This document shows, piece after piece, positions 8,132 through 16,559 of a DNA stretch of 64,000 nucleotides. Both the position numbers and the translations under genes were made by a program. The notes beneath the pieces are model-generated. The model was given only the letters and a program-made list of their open reading frames with translations, was not told the origin of the DNA and searched no databases. Position 1 is the stretch's first letter; each line of letters opens with the position of its first letter. Origin of the DNA: an uncultured Clostridia bacterium (lineage in GTDB: Bacteria > Bacillota > Clostridia > TANB77 > CAG-508); the NCBI GenBank assembly GCA_934162365.1, contig CAKPIK010000002.1, positions 1 to 64,000 on the forward strand, given 5' to 3'.

Positions 8132-9361
8132 ATGAATTTGTACGAAGATTTGAAATGGAGAGGACTAATAAAAGATGTTACTTCTCCAGAATTAGAAGAA
8201 AAATTAAACAATGGTGGTATGACCTTCTATATAGGAGCAGACCCAACAGCAGAAAGCCTTCATATAGGACAATTTCCAACATTTTTAGTTGCAGAAAGAT
8301 TAAGAAGAGCAGGACATAAACCAATAATATTAGTTGGTGGAGCAACTGGACGTGTGGGAGATCCAAGAGGAACAGGAGAAAGAGAAAAAGCAGATATAAA
8401 AGTTATAGAAAGTAATTTTACAAAAATTCAAGCTCAAATGAAAAAGCTATTTGGAGAGGACACATTAGTAGTTAATAATTACGATTGGTTCAAAAACTAT
8501 AATTATATAGATTTCTTAAGAGATGTTGGAAAATATGTAAATGTTGCATACATGATTAACAAAGATCTAGTAAAAAGACAAATGGAAGTAGGAATTTCAT
8601 ATGCTGAATTCTCATACATGCTAATACAAGGATTTGACTTTAAATATATTCATGACAATTATGGTGCTACACTTCAATATGGTGGTTCAGATCAATGGGG
8701 AAATTTAACAACAGGAATAGAAATAATAAGAAAACTTAATAACGAAGAAGTATATGCATTTTCAGTTCCTTTAATTGTTGATTCAACAGGTAAAAAGCTA
8801 GGGAAAAGTTACGGAAATGCATTGTGGCTTGATGAAAGTAAAACATCAAGTTATGAAATGTATCAATACATATTAAACTTTGAAGATATAATGATGGAAG
8901 AATATTTAAAAAAATATACTTTCCTAAGTAAAGAAGAAATAGAAAGCATTATGAAAGAACATAATGAAGCACCACATTTAAGAATCGCACAAAAACGTTT
9001 AGCAGAAGAAGTAATAAAATTTATTCATAGTGAAGAATCATATAATAAAGCAGTTAGAATAACAGAAAGTTTATTTAAAGGTGAATTTGAAAATCTAAGT
9101 AAAGATGAACTAGAAGAAGCATTTAAAGGCAAAGAAATAAAGACAGTAGAACTAGGTCAAAATATTATTGATGTACTTATACAAATGAATGCTGCATCAA
9201 GTAAGAGAGAAGCAAGAGAATTTATTTCAAATAATAGTATTGAAATAAAAGGAAAAAAGGTTACAGATTTAGAAAAAACAATAACAGAAGACGATTTACT
9301 TAACAATACATACCTTATTATAAAAAGAGGAAAAAAGAATTATTATGTAGCAAAAAAATAA
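8132..9361 (+). CDS. tyrS: tyrosyl-tRNA synthetase
   Basis: This class I synthetase of 409 aa charges tRNA-Tyr. PTAESLHIGQ (38-47) is the HIGH-type motif, YAEFSYMLIQGFDF and GGSDQWGN form the tyrosine pocket, and KKLGKS (221-226) is the KMSKS-type loop. An S4 RNA-binding domain closes the protein (SSKREAREFI...IIKRGKKNYYV). Start ATG 8132 has the RBS AAAGGGAGG. A TTG-initiated frame from 8110 runs into the T-box 3' end and is not used. Regulation is by the T-box leader. Confidence 0.96.
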   Translation: MNLYEDLKWRGLIKDVTSPELEEKLNNGGMTFYIGADPTAESLHIGQFPTFLVAERLRRAGHKPIILVGGATGRVGDPRGTGEREKADIKVIESNFTKIQAQMKKLFGEDTLVVNNYDWFKNYNYIDFLRDVGKYVNVAYMINKDLVKRQMEVGISYAEFSYMLIQGFDFKYIHDNYGATLQYGGSDQWGNLTTGIEIIRKLNNEEVYAFSVPLIVDSTGKKLGKSYGNALWLDESKTSSYEMYQYILNFEDIMMEEYLKKYTFLSKEEIESIMKEHNEAPHLRIAQKRLAEEVIKFIHSEESYNKAVRITESLFKGEFENLSKDELEEAFKGKEIKTVELGQNIIDVLIQMNAASSKREAREFISNNSIEIKGKKVTDLEKTITEDDLLNNTYLIIKRGKKNYYVAKK

Positions 9362-9380
9362 AAAATCTTTTCCAAATCTT

Positions 9381-9409
9381 TTGACTTTTACCAAAATTTG
9401 TAGTATAAT
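9381..9409 (+). promoter_or_regulatory. carD promoter
   Basis: TTGACT, a 17-base spacer and TATAAT. Confidence 0.8.
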
Positions 9410-9433
9410 TAATACAGTTGGAAACGAAAGAAA

Positions 9434-9490
9434 ATATGATTCTAGTACATAAAAAACTAACTTCATGTTCACAAAGAATCTTATTTTTTT
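9434..9490 (+). promoter_or_regulatory. possible attenuator in the carD leader
   Basis: ATATGATTCT (9434-9443) pairs with AGAATCTTAT (9475-9484), 9 of 10 matched across a 31-base loop, and is followed by six or seven T residues. It is terminator-like but lies between the promoter and the gene, so it may limit read-through into carD. Confidence 0.45.
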
Positions 9491-9526
9491 AGTCCTAAAC
9501 TATATCTTTTGAAAGGAGAGACTTGC

Positions 9527-10090
9527 ATGTTTAATGTAGGAGATTTTATAGTATACCCAATGCACGGGGCAGGAACAATAGATGCAATAGAAGAAAAAGA
9601 TATTTTAGGAGAGAAACAATCATATTATATTTTAAAAATGCCAGGTGAAGTTAAAGTTATGGTTCCAACCGAAAAGGCAGAACAAATAGGCGTTAGAAGT
9701 ATAATAGATAAAACATCTGCTGAAAAAGTCTTTGAAATATTAGAAGAAGACGAAACAGAGATGGCTATGAACTGGAATAAAAGATATAGAGACAACATGG
9801 ACAAAATGAAAAGCGGAGACATATATGAAGTAGCTGATGTTGTAAGAAACTTAAGCTTTAAACAAAAAGAAAAAGGACTTTCAACAGGCGAAAAGAAAAT
9901 GTTAAATAATGCAAAACAAATTTTAGTAAGTGAATTAGTACTTGCAGAACATTCTTCATATGAAGAAATGGAATATATAGTAGATAACAAAATAAATCAA
10001 TCATTTAAAGAATTTAGATTAGATGAAGAATCACCATTAACAAATGTGGTAAATAAATTTATTCCATTTAATGAAGAAAACAATAAATAA
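9527..10090 (+). CDS. CarD family transcriptional regulator
   Basis: CarD/CdnL proteins bind the RNA polymerase beta subunit and stabilise open promoter complexes, notably at rRNA promoters. The N-terminal Tudor-like interaction domain is clear (MFNVGDFIVYPMHGAGTI...SYYILKMPGEVKVMVPTEKA), followed by an alpha-helical C-terminal domain (MNWNKRYRDNMDKMKSGD...MLNNAKQILVSELVLAE). The start is ATG 9527 with GAAAGGAGAG 8 bases upstream. An in-frame TTG at 9509 would put the RBS inside the gene. The product has 187 aa, typical for the family. It is monocistronic, with a leader hairpin and a terminator. Confidence 0.88.
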   Translation: MFNVGDFIVYPMHGAGTIDAIEEKDILGEKQSYYILKMPGEVKVMVPTEKAEQIGVRSIIDKTSAEKVFEILEEDETEMAMNWNKRYRDNMDKMKSGDIYEVADVVRNLSFKQKEKGLSTGEKKMLNNAKQILVSELVLAEHSSYEEMEYIVDNKINQSFKEFRLDEESPLTNVVNKFIPFNEENNK

Positions 10091-10104
10091 AATAAAACAC
10101 AAGA

Positions 10105-10131
10105 AGAGAATTTATAAAGTTCTCTTTTTTG
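10105..10131 (+). terminator. carD terminator
   Basis: Stem AGAGAA/TTCTCT with a 9-base loop, followed by a T-run. Confidence 0.7.
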
Positions 10132-10213
10132 TTGCTCCTAAACTAGTGTACATAAAGAAGGATTTGAATAATATCTGTCGAATAGTATAATATATTAAGA
10201 AAGGTTTGTAAAA

Positions 10214-12005
10214 ATGGTACGATACAGTGAAGAATTAATCGAAGAAGTTAGAAATAGTAACGATATAGTAGATATAATATCACAATATGTAGTATTAAAA
10301 AGAAGCGGTAGAAATTACTTTGGACTATGTCCATTTCATAAAGAAAAATCGCCTTCTTTTTCTGTTTCACCAGATAAACAAATTTTCCACTGCTTTGGTT
10401 GTGGAGCTGGTGGAAACGTATTTCATTTTATAAGCAAAATTGAAAATATGAATTTCATAGAAAGTATGCAAGTTTTAGCAGATAGAGCTGGAATTGCGCT
10501 TCCAACATTAGATAATAACGAAGACAGTAAAAAACAATTGCTAAAATCAAAAGTATACGAAATAAATGAAATTGCAGCTCAGTTTTACCACGAAAACTTA
10601 TACAAACCAACATCTAAGCCAGCACAAGACTATGTAAAAAAAAGAAAGTTAGATAATAAAACTTTAAAGGCATTTCAAATTGGATATGCAGGAAGATATA
10701 ATGAACTATACAAAGAACTTGTAAAAAGAGGTTACAAGGAAGAGGAAATTTTAGCTTCTAGTATGGTTATAAAAAATCAAGATGGTACATATGTTGATAG
10801 GTTTAGAAAAAGATTTATGATTCCAATAAAAGATGTAAAAGAAAGAGTTATTGCATTTGGAGGTAGAGTTCTTGACGACTCTAAGCCTAAATATATTAAT
10901 TCGCCAGAAAGTATTGTATATAGCAAAGGAAGAAACTTATTTGGACTTAATGTTGCTAAAAAAGAGCCAATGGATAGAATTATAATTGTAGAAGGATACA
11001 TGGATGCAATTTCACTTTATCAAAGAGGCATAACAAATGTTGTTGCATCTCTTGGAACAGCACTTACAGAGGCACAAGGACGTTTACTTAGAAGATATGC
11101 TAATAAAATAATAATATCTTACGATTCAGATGGCGCAGGACAAGCTGCTACAATGAGGGGATTAGAAATTCTACAAAACTTAGGCTATGATGTTAGAATA
11201 TTGCAACTAGACGATCCAAGTGTTAAAGACCCAGATGAATATGTTTTAAAAAATGGAAGTGGAAGATTTAACTTATGTGCAGATAAAGCAATATCATTAG
11301 TTGAATTTAAAGTTAAAATGTTAAAAAAATCTTTATCTATAAATAGCACAAGTGATAAAATTAAGTTTTTAAATGAAGTTTCTAAAATTTTATCTAAAGT
11401 AGATAATAATATTGAAAAAGAAATATATATAGAAAGAATTTCAAAAGAGTATAATGTGTCTAAAGAGGCAATATATGCTCAAACCAATAAACTACAATAT
11501 TCAAATGCTACACGGAGAAAAAGTTTTAGAAAGAAAGATAATACCAAAGGTAATAGATAAAGAAAAAAATGCAAATACAGAAGATACAACTAGAACTGAA
11601 AATACAGTAATAGCAATATTATTAAATGCTGGTGCTAAAGCATATGAAAAACTTAAAGATGTAATAGTGGCAGAAGACTTTAAGAATGAAATTAACAAAC
11701 AAATATTGAAAAAATTGTATGATGAATTCGAAAAAGGAAATAGTAATACTAATAATGTTTTAGATCAAATAAAAGATGAAAATGAATTAGCACAAATAAC
11801 TAAAATAATGGCTGATGATTATGATATTAAAGATATGGATAAGGCAGTATTAGACATAATTAATATATATCAAAAAGAAAAATTGCTAAATAAAAAGAAG
11901 CAAATTTTAATTGATTTAGAAAATAAGAATTTGACTAAAGAAGAGATGGCAAGTTTAGAAAATAGCTTAAGCGAAATAATAATTAAACTTGCAAGATTTA
12001 AGTAG
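10214..12005 (+). CDS. dnaG: DNA primase DnaG, split by a +1 frameshift near 11512
   Basis: DnaG makes RNA primers at the replication fork. Frame 1 (10214-11560) encodes the zinc domain (Cys39, His42, Cys60, Cys63 in CPFHKEKSPS and FHCFGCG), the RNA polymerase domain and TOPRIM (IVEGYMDAISL; SYDSDGAG), then runs out of frame (TRRKSFRKKDN). The C-terminal helicase-binding region continues in the next frame to 12005 (KVLERKIIPKV...ENTVIAILLNAGAKAYE). Skipping one base at 11513 (ACA CGG A read as ACA GGA), or removing one A from 11519-11523, restores a single protein of about 596 residues, the expected length. Because dnaG is essential, this is either recoding or a sequence error. rpoD follows, as in the classical macromolecular synthesis operon, but rpsU is not upstream. 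Confidence 0.85.
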
Positions 12006-12021
12006 GAGGTATAAATTTTAA

Positions 12022-13203
12022 ATGGGAAAAAAGAAAAACGAGAATATTGAAGAAAAAGTAGAAGATACAAAGCTAGAAGAAAATAAAACAGTAGAAAAAA
12101 AAGAAGAAAAAATTATAGCAGATGACCAAGTTAAAGATGAAGTAAAAGATATTGTAGAAAAAGCTAAAGATGGAAATATGACATATGCTGAACTTGCTAC
12201 TAAATTAGATACTATTAATCCAGAACAAATAGATAAAGTTTTTGATAAATTTGAGGAAATGGGAGTAGATATATTAAAAGATGACTTTGAAACAGAACCA
12301 GATGTTGAAGATCTAGAAGATATTGAAGAAGTTGAAGATTTACAAAACATTAACTTGACAAGCTTTGAAGGAATGAATATTGATGACCCAGTAAGAATGT
12401 ATCTAAGAGAAATAGGAAAAATTCCACTTCTTACATACGATGAAGAATTAGAACTTGCAAAAAAAGTGTTAGAAGGCGATGAAGAAGCTAAAAAGAAACT
12501 ATCTGAATCAAACTTAAGATTAGTTGTAAGTATAGCAAAAAAATATGTAGGTAGAGGAATGCTATTTTTAGATTTAATTCAAGAAGGAAATATGGGATTA
12601 ATAAAAGCAGTAGAAAAATTTGACTATACAAAAGGATATAAATTTAGTACTTATGCAACATGGTGGATTAGACAGGCCATAACAAGAGCAATAGCAGATC
12701 AAGCAAGAACAATAAGAATACCAGTCCATATGGTAGAAACAATAAACAAATTAATTCGTACCTCTAGACTACTACTTCAAAGATTAGGAAGAGAACCAAG
12801 TCCAGAAGAAATTGCTGAAGAATTAGAAATGCCAGTTGAAAAAGTAATGGAAATACAAAAAATAGCACAAGACCCAGTATCATTAGAAACACCAATTGGA
12901 GAAGAAGACGATAGCCATTTAGGAGACTTCATACAAGATGATGACTCACCAGCTCCACAAGATGCTGCTGCATATACAATGTTAAAAGAACAATTAGAAG
13001 AAGTAATGAACACATTAACACCAAGAGAAGCAAAAGTATTAAAATTAAGATTTGGACTAGAAGACGGAAAAGCAAGAACACTAGAAGAAGTAGGAAAAGA
13101 ATTTGATGTAACTCGTGAAAGAATAAGACAAATTGAAGCAAAAGCATTAAGAAAACTAAGACACCCAAGTAGAAGCAAAAAATTAAAAGATTATATGAAT
13201 TAA
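12022..13203 (+). CDS. rpoD: primary RNA polymerase sigma factor (sigma-70/SigA)
   Basis: This 393-aa housekeeping sigma factor has an acidic/lysine-rich N-terminus with region 1.1 features, then region 1.2 (DDPVRMYLREIGKIPLLT), region 2 (NLRLVVSIAKKYVGRGM, FSTYATWWIRQAITRA), region 3 and region 4 (LTPREAKVLKLRFGL, TRERIRQIEAKALRKLRHP). All promoter-recognition helices are intact, which agrees with the many TTGACA/TATAAT promoters here. RBS AGGAGG is 10 bases upstream. It is co-transcribed with dnaG, and its terminator overlaps the next promoter. Confidence 0.96.
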   Translation: MGKKKNENIEEKVEDTKLEENKTVEKKEEKIIADDQVKDEVKDIVEKAKDGNMTYAELATKLDTINPEQIDKVFDKFEEMGVDILKDDFETEPDVEDLEDIEEVEDLQNINLTSFEGMNIDDPVRMYLREIGKIPLLTYDEELELAKKVLEGDEEAKKKLSESNLRLVVSIAKKYVGRGMLFLDLIQEGNMGLIKAVEKFDYTKGYKFSTYATWWIRQAITRAIADQARTIRIPVHMVETINKLIRTSRLLLQRLGREPSPEEIAEELEMPVEKVMEIQKIAQDPVSLETPIGEEDDSHLGDFIQDDDSPAPQDAAAYTMLKEQLEEVMNTLTPREAKVLKLRFGLEDGKARTLEEVGKEFDVTRERIRQIEAKALRKLRHPSRSKKLKDYMN

Positions 13204-13212
13204 AATAATAAA

Positions 13213-13258
13213 AATAGCTGTTAAAGTGTTGACAAACAGCTATTTTTTATGTTATAAT
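13213..13258 (+). promoter_or_regulatory. rpoD terminator overlapping the rplU promoter
   Basis: The hairpin AATAGCTGTT...AACAGCTATT followed by TTTT terminates rpoD. The -35 TTGACA (13229-13234) begins in the hairpin loop and reaches the 3' arm. TATAAT (13253-13258) follows after 18 bases. One 46-base stretch therefore ends one operon and starts the next. Confidence 0.75.
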
Positions 13259-13261
13259 GAC

Positions 13262-13345
13262 TTTTGTCAACCGCATAATTCAAGGTTCAAAAAGTCTAAT
13301 TAAGTTTAGATACCTAAAGTTTAAGGTTAGCGAGTATTACAAGAA
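13262..13345 (+). ncRNA. ribosomal protein L21 leader-like 5' UTR
   Basis: A structured leader of about 85 bases between the promoter and rplU. It contains short complementary stretches such as AAGGTTC, AAGTTTAGATACC and TTTAAGGTTAGCGAG. Position and length fit the Firmicutes L21 leader, an autoregulatory element. I infer this from context and general appearance, and a covariance-model search would decide. Confidence 0.5.
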
Positions 13346-13362
13346 AAGGGAGGTGCTTTCGT

Positions 13363-13788
13363 ATGTACGCAGTAATCGAAGCATGTGGAAAACAATACAA
13401 AGTAACTAAAGGAGATGTAGTTTTCTTCGAAAAATTAGACGTAGAAGAAGGTAAAAAAGTAACTTTTGATAAAGTTGTTTTATTATCAGATGAAGGAAAA
13501 GTAGAAGTAGGAGCTCCTTACGTAAAAGGTATTAAAGTTGAAGGTAAAGTAGTTGCTCATGGTAAAGGTAAAAAGATAATTGTTTTCAAATATAAAGCTA
13601 AGAAAAACTATAAGAGAAAACAAGGACATAGACAACCATATACTAAAGTTGAGATAACAGCTATAAAACTTCCAACAGCTAAAAAAGAAGTAGCTGAAGA
13701 AAAAAAGGCTGAAACAACAGCTAAAACTACAACAAAAAAAGCTGCAACTAAAACATCAGCAGCTAAAGCTGAAAAAGTAGAAGCTTAA
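13363..13788 (+). CDS. rplU: 50S ribosomal protein L21 with long basic tail
   Basis: The first about 103 residues are canonical L21 (MYAVIEACGKQYKV; KYKAKKNYKRKQGHRQPYTKV), an early-assembly 50S protein that contacts 23S rRNA with L20. A Lys/Ala/Thr-rich tail of about 38 residues follows (KKEVAEEKKAETTAKTTTKK...), making the protein 141 aa. Such tails occur in some AT-rich Clostridia and are probably disordered and surface-exposed. RBS GGGAGGTG is 9 bases upstream. rpmA follows after 60 bases, with no prp/ysxB gene between. Confidence 0.95.
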   Translation: MYAVIEACGKQYKVTKGDVVFFEKLDVEEGKKVTFDKVVLLSDEGKVEVGAPYVKGIKVEGKVVAHGKGKKIIVFKYKAKKNYKRKQGHRQPYTKVEITAIKLPTAKKEVAEEKKAETTAKTTTKKAATKTSAAKAEKVEA

Positions 13789-13848
13789 TTATAAAGATAA
13801 TAAGAAGTAATAGAGAAACTTTAAAAGTTGAAAGGAGTGACTTAAAGC

Positions 13849-14109
13849 ATGGCACATAAAAAAGGGCAAGGTAGTGTTAAGAACGGTAGAGATAGTGAAT
13901 CTAAGCGTCTTGGTGTAAAAAGAGCAGATGGTCAATTCGTTCTAGCAGGAAATATATTGTTTAGACAAAGAGGAACAAAAATGCATCCAGGTACTAATGT
14001 TGGTAAAGGTAGCGATGATACTTTATATGCATTAGTAGATGGTAAAGTTAAATTTGAAAGATTAGGTAAGGATAAAAAACAAATTAGTGTTTATCCAGTA
14101 GAAGACTAA
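13849..14109 (+). CDS. rpmA: 50S ribosomal protein L27
   Basis: The product (86 aa) is MAHKKGQGSVKNGRDSESKR..., L27, whose N-terminus reaches into the peptidyl transferase centre. Most Firmicutes encode L27 with a cleavable N-terminal extension removed by the Prp protease, whose gene sits between rplU and rpmA. Here L27 starts directly at the mature-type end and no prp gene is present, so the processing step seems to have been lost or never acquired. RBS AAAGGAGTGA precedes the ATG. Confidence 0.96.
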   Translation: MAHKKGQGSVKNGRDSESKRLGVKRADGQFVLAGNILFRQRGTKMHPGTNVGKGSDDTLYALVDGKVKFERLGKDKKQISVYPVED

Positions 14110-14124
14110 TATATTAAAAATGTT

Positions 14125-14157
14125 TAGGAACGGAAAATTTATAACCGTTCCTATTTT
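14125..14157 (+). terminator. rplU-rpmA terminator
   Basis: Perfect 9-bp stem TAGGAACGG/CCGTTCCTA followed by TTTTC. Confidence 0.85.
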
Positions 14158-14179
14158 CATATTGTTTGGAGAAATATTT

Positions 14180-14356
14180 ATGAAAGAATGTTGTAATATA
14201 GAAAAAGTAAAAAATGCATTAAAATCATTGGGAAAAGAACAATTAAATGTTATAATAAAAGAAGATAAAAAAGCAGAAGTTGTTTGCCCAAAGTGTAAGA
14301 AAAAATATAATTTTTCAGAAGAAGAATTAATAGAAATAAGTTTAGATGCAAAATAA
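14180..14356 (+). CDS. orphan Hsp33 C-terminal zinc-domain-like protein (58 aa)
   Basis: The product, MKECCNIEKVKNALKSLGKE... with AEVVCPKCKKKYNFSEEEL, matches the C-terminal redox-switch domain of the chaperone Hsp33. That domain has paired zinc cysteines, an (R/K)ALxSLGKEEL helix and a VVCxxCxxKYxFSxEEL end. The roughly 230-residue substrate-binding domain is absent. GGAG 8-12 bases before ATG 14180 supports the start. Longer readings to 14120 would begin in the rpmA terminator. It is probably a zinc-binding or thiol-redox protein. It lies 18 bases before mnmA, a cysteine-dependent sulfur-transfer enzyme, and is likely co-transcribed with it. Confidence 0.7.
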   Translation: MKECCNIEKVKNALKSLGKEQLNVIIKEDKKAEVVCPKCKKKYNFSEEELIEISLDAK

Positions 14357-14373
14357 TAGTAAAAGGAAAAAAT

Positions 14374-15441
14374 ATGAGTAAAAGAGTTTTATTAGGAATG
14401 AGTGGGGGCGTAGATAGCAGTACCTCAGCAGTATTACTTAAAAATCAAGGATATGAAGTAATAGGAGCAACAATGGAATTATGGCAAAATGAAAGAGAAA
14501 GTGAAAAAACTTGTTGTTCATATAGTGCCGTAAATGATGCTAAAAGAGTGTGTGATAAGCTAGATATACCACACTATGTAGTTAATTGCAAAGCAGAATT
14601 TAGAAAATGTGTTGTAGATGATTTTATTAATTGCTACGACAATGCCAAGACACCAAATCCATGTATTGAATGTAATAAATATCTAAAATTTGGAGCTTTT
14701 TATAGAAAAGCAATGGAATTAGAATGTGATTATATTGCAACAGGCCATTATGCAAAAGTTGAATATAGTGAGAAATATAATCAGTATGTTTTAAAAAGAG
14801 CAGATGCAACAGCAAAGGATCAATCTTACTTTCTATATAGGATTCCAACAGAAGTATTATCAAAAATAATATTTCCATTAGAAAATTACACAGATAAAGA
14901 ACAAATAAGAGAAATTGCAAGAAAAAATGAACTACCCGTAGCAGAAAAAAAAGAAAGCCAGGAAGTCTGCTTTATACCAGATGATAACTATGTAAAATTC
15001 ATAAAAGAAAACTCTAACATAAAAATAAAAGAAGGAAATATAGTTTTAAAAAATGGCAAGGTATTAGGAAAACATAATGGAATTATAAACTATACAGTAG
15101 GACAAAGAAAAGGGCTTGGAATATCATATAGTGAACCATTATATGTTTTAAAACTAGATAAGGATAAAAATGAGGTTATAGTTGGTACAGAGAAAGAGCT
15201 ATATACAAAAGAAGTTTTTACAGAAGATTTAAACTATTTAGTACCAAGTTTAGAAAACAAAAAGATAGAAGTAGAAGCAAAAGTTAGATATAGAGCAAAA
15301 CCTGCTAAAGCAGTTTTGTATCCTCTAGAGAATGGAAAAGCAAAGTTTGTATTTGAAGAGGAACAAAGAGCAGTAACGCCAGGTCAATCTTTAGTTTTTT
15401 ATATTGATGATGTAGTTATTGGAGGAGGAAAAATAATATAA
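14374..15441 (+). CDS. mnmA: tRNA-specific 2-thiouridylase MnmA
   Basis: This 355-aa enzyme adenylates U34 of tRNA-Lys, -Glu and -Gln and replaces O2 with sulfur supplied from a cysteine desulfurase. The PP-loop GMSGGVDSS lies at residues 8-16. The catalytic cysteines are Cys97 (NPCIECN) and Cys199 (ESQEVCFIPDD). ATGHYAKV and VGQRKGLGIS are further family signatures. It follows the Hsp33-like gene and ends at a shared bidirectional terminator before convergent ppaC. Confidence 0.95.
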   Translation: MSKRVLLGMSGGVDSSTSAVLLKNQGYEVIGATMELWQNERESEKTCCSYSAVNDAKRVCDKLDIPHYVVNCKAEFRKCVVDDFINCYDNAKTPNPCIECNKYLKFGAFYRKAMELECDYIATGHYAKVEYSEKYNQYVLKRADATAKDQSYFLYRIPTEVLSKIIFPLENYTDKEQIREIARKNELPVAEKKESQEVCFIPDDNYVKFIKENSNIKIKEGNIVLKNGKVLGKHNGIINYTVGQRKGLGISYSEPLYVLKLDKDKNEVIVGTEKELYTKEVFTEDLNYLVPSLENKKIEVEAKVRYRAKPAKAVLYPLENGKAKFVFEEEQRAVTPGQSLVFYIDDVVIGGGKII

Positions 15442-15444
15442 AGA

Positions 15445-15475
15445 AAACAGCACATAAGATAATGTGCTGTTTTTT
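15445..15475 (+). terminator. bidirectional terminator between mnmA and ppaC
   Basis: Stem AAACAGCACAT/ATGTGCTGTTT with A-run and T-run on opposite sides, so it serves both convergent genes. Confidence 0.85.
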
Positions 15476-15479
15476 AGTT

Positions 15480-16403
15480 TTATATGTTTTCTGTTAATAC
15501 AGGAATAACTTGTTTCTTTCTTGAAACTATTCCTTTTAATAAAGCTGTATTATTTTCTAATTTAACATTATATGATTTTTCTATTAATTCAGTTTCTTTT
15601 CCTAATACAATTGCTTGAGAATCACTATTTACTATATCTGTTATTAATAATAAAAATAAGTCTAAATTTTCTTTTTCTATTATTTCATTCATACCTGCTT
15701 CTAATTTTTCTTTCATTTCCATAACATCAGGTATTGAAGCAGTATTTACTTGATTAATTATAACATTTTTTCCTTTAATATTTACTTTTTTAGCATCTAA
15801 ATTTAAAATCTCATTTATTGAAAAAGAAGATAAATCTGTTCCTGCTTTTAGCATGTCTAATCCATATGTATTTATATCTATGTTAGCAATCTTTGCTAAA
15901 GCTTCTAAAGCTTCAACATCTTTTTTTGTAGTAGTAGGTGATTTTAAAAGTAATGTATCAGATATTATTGCACTAGCCATTAATGTTGCTTCTAATTTTT
16001 CTATTTCAATATTTTCTTCTTTAAACATATTATAAAGAATTGTACAAGTACAACCATATGGTTTTGCAGTATAATAAAGTGGTTCTGCGGTTTGAAAACC
16101 ATATATTCTATGATGATCTATAACTTCAATTACTTTTGCTTCTTCAATTCCATCTGCACTTTGTGCAAATTCATTATGATCTACTAAAATAACTTCTTGA
16201 TCTTTTTCAACTTTTTCTATTAAAACAGGAGCATCAATTTTTAAGTAATCTAAAACAAATTGAGTTTCTTTATTTACATTTCCAAGTCTTGCTGCAATAA
16301 CTTCTTTATTATTTTTTTTCATTTCTAGAATTGATTTTACTAAAGATGAACATATTGTATCTGTATCTGGATTTTTGTGTCCGAAAACTAGTATTTTTTC
16401 CAT
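15480..16403 (-). CDS. ppaC: manganese-dependent inorganic pyrophosphatase (family II)
   Basis: This DHH-family enzyme hydrolyses pyrophosphate to phosphate and pulls biosynthetic reactions forward. The 307-aa product has the metal-binding motifs GHKNPDTDT (residues 8-16), a DHN motif and VIDHHRI. The C-terminal DHHA2 domain contains the substrate-binding VSRKKQVIP near the end. It has no CBS or DRTGG insertion, so it is the short unregulated form. It is transcribed convergently to mnmA. The upstream strand has AGGTAATT (weak RBS). Confidence 0.94.
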   Translation of the reverse strand: MEKILVFGHKNPDTDTICSSLVKSILEMKKNNKEVIAARLGNVNKETQFVLDYLKIDAPVLIEKVEKDQEVILVDHNEFAQSADGIEEAKVIEVIDHHRIYGFQTAEPLYYTAKPYGCTCTILYNMFKEENIEIEKLEATLMASAIISDTLLLKSPTTTKKDVEALEALAKIANIDINTYGLDMLKAGTDLSSFSINEILNLDAKKVNIKGKNVIINQVNTASIPDVMEMKEKLEAGMNEIIEKENLDLFLLLITDIVNSDSQAIVLGKETELIEKSYNVKLENNTALLKGIVSRKKQVIPVLTENI

Positions 16404-16559
16404 ATAAATTACCTCATTTCTTAAATTTTTAACATAAATATAATAGCATAATAATAAAATATATTCAAGGTTAGAAGTGTAAAAAGCACCTAAAATTTGA
16501 CAATTTTAAAAATGTGTGCTATAATTAAATAGTTGCTCTAGAAAAAAGGAGGAATTATT

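Noticed and set aside
8110..8319. Possible small gene at the end of the T-box
   Set aside because: It starts in the T-box terminator and overlaps tyrS out of frame. Basic, low-complexity shadow product.
14120..14180. Upstream extension of the Hsp33-like protein
   Set aside because: It would begin inside the rpmA terminator stem. A good SD supports ATG 14180.
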